Source: Trichomonas vaginalis G3 (lineage: Eukaryota; Parabasalia; Trichomonadida; Trichomonadidae). From it: DNA of 64,000 nucleotides. The DNA lies in NCBI RefSeq assembly GCF_026262505.1, contig NC_067206.1:23885896-23949895 (forward strand), written 5' to 3'. The notes beneath the pieces were generated by a model. It had not been told where the DNA came from and ran no database searches. It saw only the letters and a program-made list of their open reading frames with translations. Both the position numbers and the translations under genes were made by a program. Shown here piece after piece: positions 52,312 through 59,227 of this stretch. Position 1 is the first letter of the stretch, and each line of letters opens with the position of its first letter.

Positions 52312-53994
52312 TTACATTAATTGTTTCTTTTTTAAAAGTACCTTTAAAGTACAATAAACAAGATTTGAATCTATTGATCCTTGTTGCAAACTTGAATATA
52401 TTGCTTCAAGCATTTTCAAACATTCGACTTTTTTGTTTTCCAATATTTGTTCATGGTCATTAGCTTTTCGTAATATACGAACAACTTTATCACTATTGAT
52501 TAATTGAACTTTAAATTTAATCAATAATGCTGGAACAACCGTTGTGTATAATTCAACAACAAAATCGTCTAATCGAATATTCCTTCTCTCTGGGAAATAA
52601 GAATGCTTGAGAACTTTGAAATGTGACTCACTGACGTTATTAGTCGCGTCACCTCCGTTGCGATAGCGCTTATTCCAACGATCTAAATGATGCCTCCATT
52701 GCCTATCGAAGTACTTTTGGGTTTTCGGTTCAGTGGAAAGAATTTCAAGAATTCGATCATAAACTGCATCTAGGTCTGCAGCTTCTTCTTGAGTGAGGTG
52801 CTCTGGAACTTCTTCACTTGTTTCAAACGTTTCTTCTTCTGGAATAAATTCAGAATTGTTTGGATCATCAGAAGATTCTCGTGGTAAAAAGATTTGAGAA
52901 GGTTGAAATTCATTTTCGATGAATTCTTCTTCATATTGTTCCTCTTCTTCAATTTCTTCTGCTTGAAGTAAGTGAGATTGAGCTGGTTCCTCTCTAGGAT
53001 TTTCTTCTTCTTGGTTCTGTTCTTCCTCGGGAGATTCTTCTTTAGTATCGAATACTAATAATTTCATTAGATTATAAAATTCTTCAAAATTGTCTCGTGA
53101 TTTAAACTTATCCGCTTTTCTTAATATGGCGCGAAGGACATGCACGCCACACCAAAGAATATGACAGTTTGGAATACCTCGCTCAATTGCCTCGGCTATT
53201 TGTGAGGCGCAGTCCATACTTATCATCTCGGGTTCTCTATTAATATATTGAAAATAACGACAAACACAATATTGAATATTTTCGCTTGTGTCAGGAGAAA
53301 TAAAGAAATACAAAAAAGGAAAAACAATAGTATGTTCTGTTTTTCCTGTGAGTGCATATAATGGAATGTTAGCCCTTAGAAGTTTATACGTTGAATCGAT
53401 GTGAAACGTAGAAATTTGGTGACCAAGGGCCTTCGCTTCGAAAGGTGCATATAAAAAAACTAGTTTTCCCGGCTCAGAGATAAATTCAATTAAATCTTCT
53501 GGACAACTTTCTTGAACAGATTCGACAAAGATAGCTAAAGAAACTTTTTCATCCGAACTAAAGCGTTTGGAAACAATTTCAGCTCTTTGAGCAAATTTAC
53601 GTAATGCATCTGGACCTTGTGCAAATATTGAAAGTAACTCTTCGTCTGTATATGAAATATTTAAGTCTTGGAAACACTTAAGTTGAGCTGTAGCATGATT
53701 CATATTGTTTTCAAAGTAATGTTTAAGATAATTTCTGACAAATAATGAGGATATTGTTTTTGTTGATTTCGGAGGTGCAGAATGATCATGAGAGTCAGAG
53801 TGGATTAGTAGTTCATATTTATCTTGATCTATTATCCGGACTTTGAATTTAGCTTGACATTGTGGATACTTACATTTGTATTCGATCGTGGAGTATTCTT
53901 TCCTGCATTTTTGAGAGTAGCCCATGCTAGCTTTTATCTCTTCTTGGATACCAAACTGGAGGAGCTCCATAGTGTTGAATATCACGGGCTCCAT
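52312..53994 (-). CDS. Mutator-like (MULE) transposase
   Basis: A 560-residue transposase. An N-terminal zinc-finger-like C..C..H.H cluster (YKCKYPQCQ, then HSDSHDHS, about residues 37-71) resembles the FLYWCH/WRKY-type finger of this superfamily. The DDE core shows FHIDSTYK (D near 200), MDCASQ (D near 258), the CGVHV motif near 281 that corresponds to the MULE CX2H, and NNVSESHFKVLKH (E near 456). A long acidic insert, rich in E, lies at about 325-420, between the second D and the E. The frame is whole. No convincing TIR pair or target duplication was found around it, so it may be an element with decayed ends or a domesticated gene. The nearest candidate end is TTTGACACTTTACA at 54082-54095. 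Confidence 0.85.
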   Translation of the reverse strand: MEPVIFNTMELLQFGIQEEIKASMGYSQKCRKEYSTIEYKCKYPQCQAKFKVRIIDQDKYELLIHSDSHDHSAPPKSTKTISSLFVRNYLKHYFENNMNHATAQLKCFQDLNISYTDEELLSIFAQGPDALRKFAQRAEIVSKRFSSDEKVSLAIFVESVQESCPEDLIEFISEPGKLVFLYAPFEAKALGHQISTFHIDSTYKLLRANIPLYALTGKTEHTIVFPFLYFFISPDTSENIQYCVCRYFQYINREPEMISMDCASQIAEAIERGIPNCHILWCGVHVLRAILRKADKFKSRDNFEEFYNLMKLLVFDTKEESPEEEQNQEEENPREEPAQSHLLQAEEIEEEEQYEEEFIENEFQPSQIFLPRESSDDPNNSEFIPEEETFETSEEVPEHLTQEEAADLDAVYDRILEILSTEPKTQKYFDRQWRHHLDRWNKRYRNGGDATNNVSESHFKVLKHSYFPERRNIRLDDFVVELYTTVVPALLIKFKVQLINSDKVVRILRKANDHEQILENKKVECLKMLEAIYSSLQQGSIDSNLVYCTLKVLLKKKQLM

Positions 53995-54225
53995 ACAACA
54001 AATTGAATAAGGTATTTCAAAGTTAGTATGGGTTAGTTGGGTATGGTGGCACTGCGAGCCTCCTTACCCATTATATGTGAATTTGACACTTTACAAAACC
54101 GTTAACGTATATTTTACAAATCAAACACAAAAACTAACTTAACCTTAAATATTTACAAAGCCGCCAACCACTTCACCTCACTAACGACTTCGCTAACGAA
54201 CTCACTAATGAAAAAATAAACGTTC
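53995..54225. other. Junction between the MULE gene and Polinton 2
   Basis: Contains AGTTAGTATGGGTTAGTTGG near 54021, loosely like the AGTAGTAGGATAGGATGGG start of Polinton 1, and TTTGACACTTTACA at 54082. One of these may mark an element end, but neither can be confirmed within the window. Confidence 0.35.
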
Positions 54226-54510
54226 TCATAAATTTTCTTCTATATCTTCATCGTCAATGTTAACTCTATTGTAGTCATACTTGAAGTCATAAAGTTTCTC
54301 AAGTTTTGAAATGCATAGTCTTGTTAACTTACCTTCATCATCATAAGTTTTTATAAAACTACCATGACAATCTTTATACACAGTCAATGTATAATCTACT
54401 GGTCTAGGATGAAGTGTAAAGAACATGTTATACTCAGGAAGGAAGAATAAATGTTTAAATGTATGTTTGTTATATTTTTCGATTTGTATGAGTTGCTTTT
54501 GTTCTGTCAT
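54226..54510 (-). CDS. Polinton 2 small protein, 94 aa
   Basis: Starts MTEQKQLIQIEKYNKHTFKH and ends with an acidic tail (NIDDEDIEENL). The leader TTTTTATATAAATG matches other Polinton genes. Like the TIR gene of Polinton 1, it lies near the element end, but the sequences do not match. Function unknown. Confidence 0.5.
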   Translation of the reverse strand: MTEQKQLIQIEKYNKHTFKHLFFLPEYNMFFTLHPRPVDYTLTVYKDCHGSFIKTYDDEGKLTRLCISKLEKLYDFKYDYNRVNIDDEDIEENL

Positions 54511-54596
54511 TTATATAAAAATAAAATAAAAAATAAACTTAAAAATTAATGATATCACTACCTTCACGCGTATGAAAACATAGCACAAAAATAAAT

Positions 54597-54640
54597 TTAG
54601 GTGAAGTGGTGAGATCTCACCTCTTTTTTCACCCTGTTGA
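54597..54640. promoter_or_regulatory. Nested palindrome GGTGAGATCTCACC
   Basis: An inner palindrome GGTGAGATCTCACC is flanked by GGTGAA and TTCACC. A counterpart with different but still paired bases (GGTTAGATCTAACC within GGGTAG..CTACCC) occurs twice near the other side, at 63306 and 63712. It is probably a structured regulatory or processing site of the element. Confidence 0.5.
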
Positions 54641-54642
54641 AT

Positions 54643-55170
54643 TCATTGCTTTATAACTCTCTTCCTTGGTTTCTTTTTAGTTGCTTTCTTCACGTCCGTC
54701 TCCAACTTGACTGTCTTTCTTCTTCGTCCGTAATGATACCAATTACTTCCACCAGTCAATGGGTCAAATGGTCTTTCGTAAGGGTTTCCATACATTCCAT
54801 AGGGACCATACGGAAGAACTACTGGTGGAGAAGAAACATTTTCTTTAGTTCCATCGAATCTATTTAAATGCATTGTTTCACCTTTCATCTGGTCATTAAA
54901 GTCTTTTGCGTGTTTTGCAAACTCATCGTCCTTTCCTAAAGCATTTTCTGACTCAGTCGCAACCAAATTGGATGCTTTATTTATGAGCCCTATTTTATTT
55001 AATCTTAACTTCTTTACAACCCAGCCTCCAATCTTCCCTTTATTTGCGTCTAATGTCTTCGAAACCCTTCCTCCACTCATTTTATTTACTGCGTCATAAG
55101 CTCCAAGTGCTTTTGCTCCAAATGCTAATGCTTTTGTTCCCATTGCGCCTAAAGCTGCCCAAGCTACCAT
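54643..55170 (-). CDS. Polinton 2 membrane-active/basic virion-like protein, 175 aa
   Basis: The N-terminal 25 residues are alanine/glycine-rich and hydrophobic (MVAWAALGAMGTKALAFGAK). The middle is helical with GKIGGWVVKKLRLNK, and the C-terminus is strongly basic (KKATKKKPRKRVIKQ). This layout recalls minor virion proteins of adenovirus type that bind membrane and DNA; the similarity is by composition only. One base separates it from the next gene upstream. Confidence 0.55.
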   Translation of the reverse strand: MVAWAALGAMGTKALAFGAKALGAYDAVNKMSGGRVSKTLDANKGKIGGWVVKKLRLNKIGLINKASNLVATESENALGKDDEFAKHAKDFNDQMKGETMHLNRFDGTKENVSSPPVVLPYGPYGMYGNPYERPFDPLTGGSNWYHYGRRRKTVKLETDVKKATKKKPRKRVIKQ

Positions 55171-55368
55171 TTACCCCATATTAAAATCATCTCTCTTCAA
55201 TATTATCTCATAAAAGTTCTCGTTACTGGAGAAAGTCAATGAAACATAAACGTTCTCATTCATAAACTTCTTTCTTATCTCATCTATACGCTTCAAAATG
55301 TCTGAACAATTGCTAACATCTTCTACAACAGTTATTTCATCATGAATGACCTTCAAGAACAAGCTCAT
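55171..55368 (-). CDS. Polinton 2 small protein, 65 aa
   Basis: Starts MSLFLKVIHDEITVVEDVSN and ends LKRDDFNMG, a mixed alpha/beta pattern. It abuts its neighbours with no spacing, which supports it as part of a compact gene cluster. Function unknown. Confidence 0.5.
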   Translation of the reverse strand: MSLFLKVIHDEITVVEDVSNCSDILKRIDEIRKKFMNENVYVSLTFSSNENFYEIILKRDDFNMG

Positions 55369-56250
55369 TTAATATGCTATTAAAATCATCTCAATAATGA
55401 GTCCATCCTTTCCATCTTTAGGTAGCACAACATCTTTCATTGAAGAAGGTTCGACAAGTCTTATGTTAAACTTACTGACAAAGTTTGTTATACTATAATG
55501 CTTCGGCGGCGAATACATGTAGTTTGAAAGACATAATATAGATTCTTCAGCAAATTCACTTATACTGGATTTTATAACAATGTTCTCACGAGACCAAATA
55601 CCACCAATTGACAATCTTGTAAGCAATCCTGCTGAACCTTCTACTGTAAACGTCGATGGTAACATTCCACGAAGGTCATCTATTGACATCTTTGAGTCAC
55701 TGAATTTAAATATTTTCTTAAAGCAATCGTCATTATCTAACCATGCAATAGCTTTGAAGTTTTCATTCGAATATACATCTGCTTCATTAAATGTAAATCC
55801 TGACTTCTTTGCAGAGACGACTTTAAAATCTATTGAGTTTGTTTCAAAATTATATGCTATGGTAACTTCTGAAGGTAATGGATGCCCTTCCGCAGTCAGT
55901 TGTTCTCTCACTACCGTTTGAAGCTTTGTATTAAAAACTTTCATGTCATCTCCTGTATCTAAGTTCACATACACAGCAACAGGGAAACTATCTTGCTTCT
56001 TTGTTTCATCATTATATCTCAAAACATTAAAGTTCTTCAATAATATTGTTCTTCCTGCTGGAATACTTCGAACCTGTCTGATTTCAATAGCTTTCTCACC
56101 TCCTACATACTCTACCCAGTGTCTTGGATATTCATAAGTATACTGACTTTCTTGAATTTTGGTTGGTTTCATCATAACATGTTCATAGTATATCTTTATA
56201 CTCTTGTCAGTTAGACTCGGTGCTATGTTCTGAATATTTCTGACTTGCAT
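55369..56250 (-). CDS. Polinton 2 structural-like protein, 293 aa
   Basis: A beta-rich protein starting MQVRNIQNIAPSLTDKSIKI. The frame opens further upstream, but that part overlaps the divergent ATPase start, and MQVRN has the right distance from it. It has many alternating hydrophobic strands and no enzymatic motif. A minor capsid protein is plausible from its place beside the ATPase. Only 16 bases separate its start from the ATPase start codon. Confidence 0.6.
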   Translation of the reverse strand: MQVRNIQNIAPSLTDKSIKIYYEHVMMKPTKIQESQYTYEYPRHWVEYVGGEKAIEIRQVRSIPAGRTILLKNFNVLRYNDETKKQDSFPVAVYVNLDTGDDMKVFNTKLQTVVREQLTAEGHPLPSEVTIAYNFETNSIDFKVVSAKKSGFTFNEADVYSNENFKAIAWLDNDDCFKKIFKFSDSKMSIDDLRGMLPSTFTVEGSAGLLTRLSIGGIWSRENIVIKSSISEFAEESILCLSNYMYSPPKHYSITNFVSKFNIRLVEPSSMKDVVLPKDGKDGLIIEMILIAY

Positions 56251-56266
56251 TTTTAATAGAGATAAA
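56251..56266. promoter_or_regulatory. Sixteen-base divergent promoter
   Basis: The sequence between the two opposite start codons is TTTTAATAGAGATAAA. Both transcripts must start here or within the opposing coding regions. Confidence 0.4.
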
Positions 56267-57154
56267 ATGAAGCATTTAATACATGACGTAGATGAAGACA
56301 TGAATGAAAGCAGTGAAAAGCTCAACAGTTCTCTCATTCTTCCTTTCAGTAAGGACTATGAGTTCTGTTCAAATGGCGTTTATTTCTATTGTGGAAAGAT
56401 GGGGTCAGGAAAGACATTTAATTTAATTCGTCATATTCTTATAACAGAACGTTTAGGAAATGACTCATATTATGACCAAATCATTATATCAGCAACTTCA
56501 GACTCTATGGACTCAACAGCGAAAACATTTATGTCAAAAGTTCAAGCCTCTGTCGTTAAAGTTCCAGACAGTGAACTCATTGAATTTCTTCAACGTTACA
56601 TTCGACGTAAGAGGAAATATTATGCCATCGTTGAATTTATACAGTCAGGAATGCAAAAGACTTCTGAGGAGATGGAAAGAATTATTGACAAACACCACTT
56701 ACGTCAGTACTCAGGAGTTTACGATATGAAACGACTGACAAACTACATTCTATCAAAACTTTCAAAATACCCCTTCAAAAAATATCCTTCAAACACTCTG
56801 CTCGTTTGCGACGACTTCGCCGGAAAAGGTTTAGTGTCAAAACCAGACTCACCATTAGCTAACATCATAACTAAAGTCAGACATTACCATTTAACTGTAG
56901 CAATACTTATGCAAACATGGAGGTTTTTAGCTTTAAACATAAAACGTCTCATAACTGACTTCGTTATCTTTCAAGGTTTCTCACGCTATGATATTGAACT
57001 CATTTGGAAACAGTCAGGTATAACATTACCTTTTGAAGAAATTTGGGAAGCATATAAGTCTCTCATCTCTCCGCGTTCATACCTTGAGATTCATATCATG
57101 ACTAATACCATTAAAGTCAAAAATATTCCATGGGAACGACCAACATTGTTTTAA
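56267..57154 (+). CDS. Packaging ATPase, A32/FtsK-HerA type
   Basis: A 295-residue ATPase that looks whole. Walker A is CGKMGSGKTFN (about residues 42-52), Walker B is TLLVCDDFAGKG (about 180-191), and a sensor segment AILMQTWRFLALNIKRL with FVIFQGFSRYDIELIWK follows, as in Polinton and NCLDV packaging ATPases. It would drive DNA into the capsid. The 3' end overlaps the convergent gene by four bases. Confidence 0.85.
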   Translation: MKHLIHDVDEDMNESSEKLNSSLILPFSKDYEFCSNGVYFYCGKMGSGKTFNLIRHILITERLGNDSYYDQIIISATSDSMDSTAKTFMSKVQASVVKVPDSELIEFLQRYIRRKRKYYAIVEFIQSGMQKTSEEMERIIDKHHLRQYSGVYDMKRLTNYILSKLSKYPFKKYPSNTLLVCDDFAGKGLVSKPDSPLANIITKVRHYHLTVAILMQTWRFLALNIKRLITDFVIFQGFSRYDIELIWKQSGITLPFEEIWEAYKSLISPRSYLEIHIMTNTIKVKNIPWERPTLF

Positions 57155-57552
57155 AGTTTAACCTTCAATTGACTGATGGTAAACAAATTCCATGCATCTC
57201 TGTCGCCATTTCTGTTAATATTTTTGCTGTCATTCATATCATCCACTTCCCCATCCGTTAGCTTTTGAGGATATGCGTTAGAATAGCTGTTCTTAAATGA
57301 AGGCTTTTCACCTTTGAGAGCATAAACTCTATAACTTTCTGCATACTTTATGTTTGAACCTCCTGAGCCATCATTGACATAAATTTTTATAGGCTTCCAC
57401 CCTTTGTTCATGTTCCTGCTTCTCCCCTTAGCTCTTTTGTTCAGTAGTTCTACATCTTTATACACAGCACCTGTCTCAGTGAATTCAACAATATTTTCAT
57501 TCGTTAGCTTTACATTCAAACCCTTGTCGAGTATATTGTTCATTTCATACAT
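57151..57552 (-). CDS. Polinton 2 protein, about 133 aa
   Basis: Starts MYEMNNILDKGLNVKLTNEN; codons upstream of this ATG overlap the divergent 204-aa gene, so the shorter start is preferred. It contains a basic, glycine-rich middle (KRAKGRSRNMNKGWKPIKIY) and ends in ISQLKVKL. Function unknown. Confidence 0.5.
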   Translation of the reverse strand: MYEMNNILDKGLNVKLTNENIVEFTETGAVYKDVELLNKRAKGRSRNMNKGWKPIKIYVNDGSGGSNIKYAESYRVYALKGEKPSFKNSYSNAYPQKLTDGEVDDMNDSKNINRNGDRDAWNLFTISQLKVKL

Positions 57553-57577
57553 ATAAAAGGTTTTTATTCTATATGAA

Positions 57578-58192
57578 ATGAGAAGCAAATCCATCTTAGC
57601 TGGTGCCGTTAATGTTCCAATTGAACCAACATCAAATGTTGACTCACGAACGACAAACAATATTGTCATAAAGAACTATAGTTCAGAGTGTTTGAAAGAA
57701 AAAGAACCAGAACTTAAGTCGGTGAATTTAAACTCAGCTTCAAACGCTAACGCTACATCAGATGTTAAGTTAGAGTATCCACCACTGGACCAAATTCTTT
57801 CAAGAGAAGCCAACGACAATCCTTATACAAATGTTCAAACAAATCCTTCAGATAACGTAGACCATTACCTTCTTCAGTTATACCAAACAATTTTACTCAA
57901 AGACGATAAGAAGCTTTTGACAAATCTTATAAGCAAGAACCAAATAATTCTAACAAAGGAGGATTTAGAAAATGTTATCTCACGAATAACAGGGAAACAA
58001 TGTGTCATTGACTATCTCGACCCTGAAATCGAATGCTGTGGTCAAACTCCACTATTCATGAAAATAGGTAACATCCGCATCATTGAAACACCAGGAACTA
58101 CAGGAGTTGAGTTTAAGTATAAATATTCGAATGAATATACAAAACTTTCAACAGAATATAAACTTTGCTTGAAATATGTTTTAGTAAATTAA
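57578..58192 (+). CDS. Conserved Polinton protein with CCG motif, 204 aa
   Basis: Homologue of the Polinton 1 protein at 44837-45509: a disordered N-terminus, YPPLDQIL, NPYTN, a helical core (HYLLQLYQTILLKDDKKLL), a LTKEDLENVISRI segment, then ECCGQTPLFMKIG and a C-terminal beta segment. It looks whole. Conservation across two different elements implies a function in the life cycle; which one is unknown. Confidence 0.65.
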   Translation: MRSKSILAGAVNVPIEPTSNVDSRTTNNIVIKNYSSECLKEKEPELKSVNLNSASNANATSDVKLEYPPLDQILSREANDNPYTNVQTNPSDNVDHYLLQLYQTILLKDDKKLLTNLISKNQIILTKEDLENVISRITGKQCVIDYLDPEIECCGQTPLFMKIGNIRIIETPGTTGVEFKYKYSNEYTKLSTEYKLCLKYVLVN

Positions 58193-58194
58193 AG

Positions 58195-58236
58195 CAGTCA
58201 GGACCTTCGGTCTTGGCGCTTTGCGCCGTCAGTCAA
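58195..58236. terminator. Double hairpin between convergent genes
   Basis: GACCTTCGGTC (a C-UUCG-G tetraloop hairpin when transcribed) is followed at once by GGCGCTTTGCGCC. They lie between the stop codons of two convergent genes and can form on either strand. A terminator or RNA 3'-end stabiliser is likely but unproven. Confidence 0.45.
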
Positions 58237-58242
58237 AAAATT

Positions 58243-58485
58243 TCAAGTTAGCAATTTGTAATATCTGTCCAAAACTTCTTCAACAGTATCGAACTCATCT
58301 TCATAATGCAAACCTAATCTTATTGACTTGGTGCAGTTTTCACTAACACAATATTTTTCTGTTCTCTTGACTGACATAACTAACTCATTTGTTTCATCAA
58401 ACAGCAACAACCAAAGTTCATGACCTAATACATAACATTCATACTTTATATTTTTAGCTCTGAGTTCTCTTGTAAGCTGTTGCAT
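58243..58485 (-). CDS. Polinton 2 small protein, 80 aa
   Basis: Starts MQQLTRELRAKNIKYECYVL and ends VEEVLDRYYKLLT, a compact alpha/beta pattern. Its start overlaps the end of the upstream gene on the same strand by 40 bases, suggesting coupled expression. Function unknown. Confidence 0.5.
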   Translation of the reverse strand: MQQLTRELRAKNIKYECYVLGHELWLLLFDETNELVMSVKRTEKYCVSENCTKSIRLGLHYEDEFDTVEEVLDRYYKLLT

Positions 58486-59210
58486 TTAATATTTTCTAAA
58501 AAGTCAACTTCAACAGTCATTCGCACTGGTGCCTTCAGTTCTACAGGCTCTCCTTGAAAGTCAACAAGTCTGAATTGCATGTCTTTCAAATTATGAGGAC
58601 TAATGCGAACCCATTTACCTAAATGAGTTGCTATGACAGGAACGTTTGGAATGAACATTGAATTGACTGCATAACAGAAGGATTTATATTCTACTGAACC
58701 TTTACTATTAACTCCTGAAATGCCTGTGACATTAGCTATTTTAGACTCAATGTATAAACAATTACCATAACATACGTATGGAACAGATTTCATCTCAATC
58801 GTTTTGTCAACACTTTTCAAAGGAAATGTCATATGGTATGCACCCAAAAGAAGTTGTACTCTATGACTCATTCGTGTTATCTTAAACTCCTTCGCATAAC
58901 TGAACTTCAATGTTCCCTCAGAAGAGAGTTCGACATCTATGTTGTCAATAGTTTCTTCATTTATGAGAGTATCTATGACTCCAGCAATTTTATCTATTCT
59001 GTACTCGGCTCTGTTAGGAAATGTTATAACACTTCTTTTGTCATCTATTTCAATCTCTATGAAATCTGTTTCATCTGTTATGACAAAAGTTGCGATAGTA
59101 TTGAAGTCAACAACTCTGAAAGCAAGCGCTTCATTCTGAAGACCTAAGTTTGTTTGTAGCTTTACTGTCCCGTATTCGTTTGGGTCTGTACTTTGCAAAT
59201 AGAACAACAT
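58446..59210 (-). CDS. Polinton 2 structural-like protein, 254 aa
   Basis: A beta-rich protein with MSHRVQLLLGAYH and a C-terminal SPHNLKDMQFRLVDFQGEPV motif, shared in pattern with the 236-aa protein of Polinton 1 at 43631-44341. It lies divergent to the fibre gene with 17 bases between start codons. A penton or minor capsid role is inferred from this association. Confidence 0.6.
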   Translation of the reverse strand: MLFYLQSTDPNEYGTVKLQTNLGLQNEALAFRVVDFNTIATFVITDETDFIEIEIDDKRSVITFPNRAEYRIDKIAGVIDTLINEETIDNIDVELSSEGTLKFSYAKEFKITRMSHRVQLLLGAYHMTFPLKSVDKTIEMKSVPYVCYGNCLYIESKIANVTGISGVNSKGSVEYKSFCYAVNSMFIPNVPVIATHLGKWVRISPHNLKDMQFRLVDFQGEPVELKAPVRMTVEVDFLENIKCNSLQENSELKI

Positions 59211-59227
59211 TTTATTCTCATTAAAAT

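Noticed and set aside
51960-54100. TIR pair around the MULE transposase gene
   Set aside because: Only short, weak matches (an ACCTTATT octamer and an AGTGTCA core) were found; neither gives matched ends with a target duplication.
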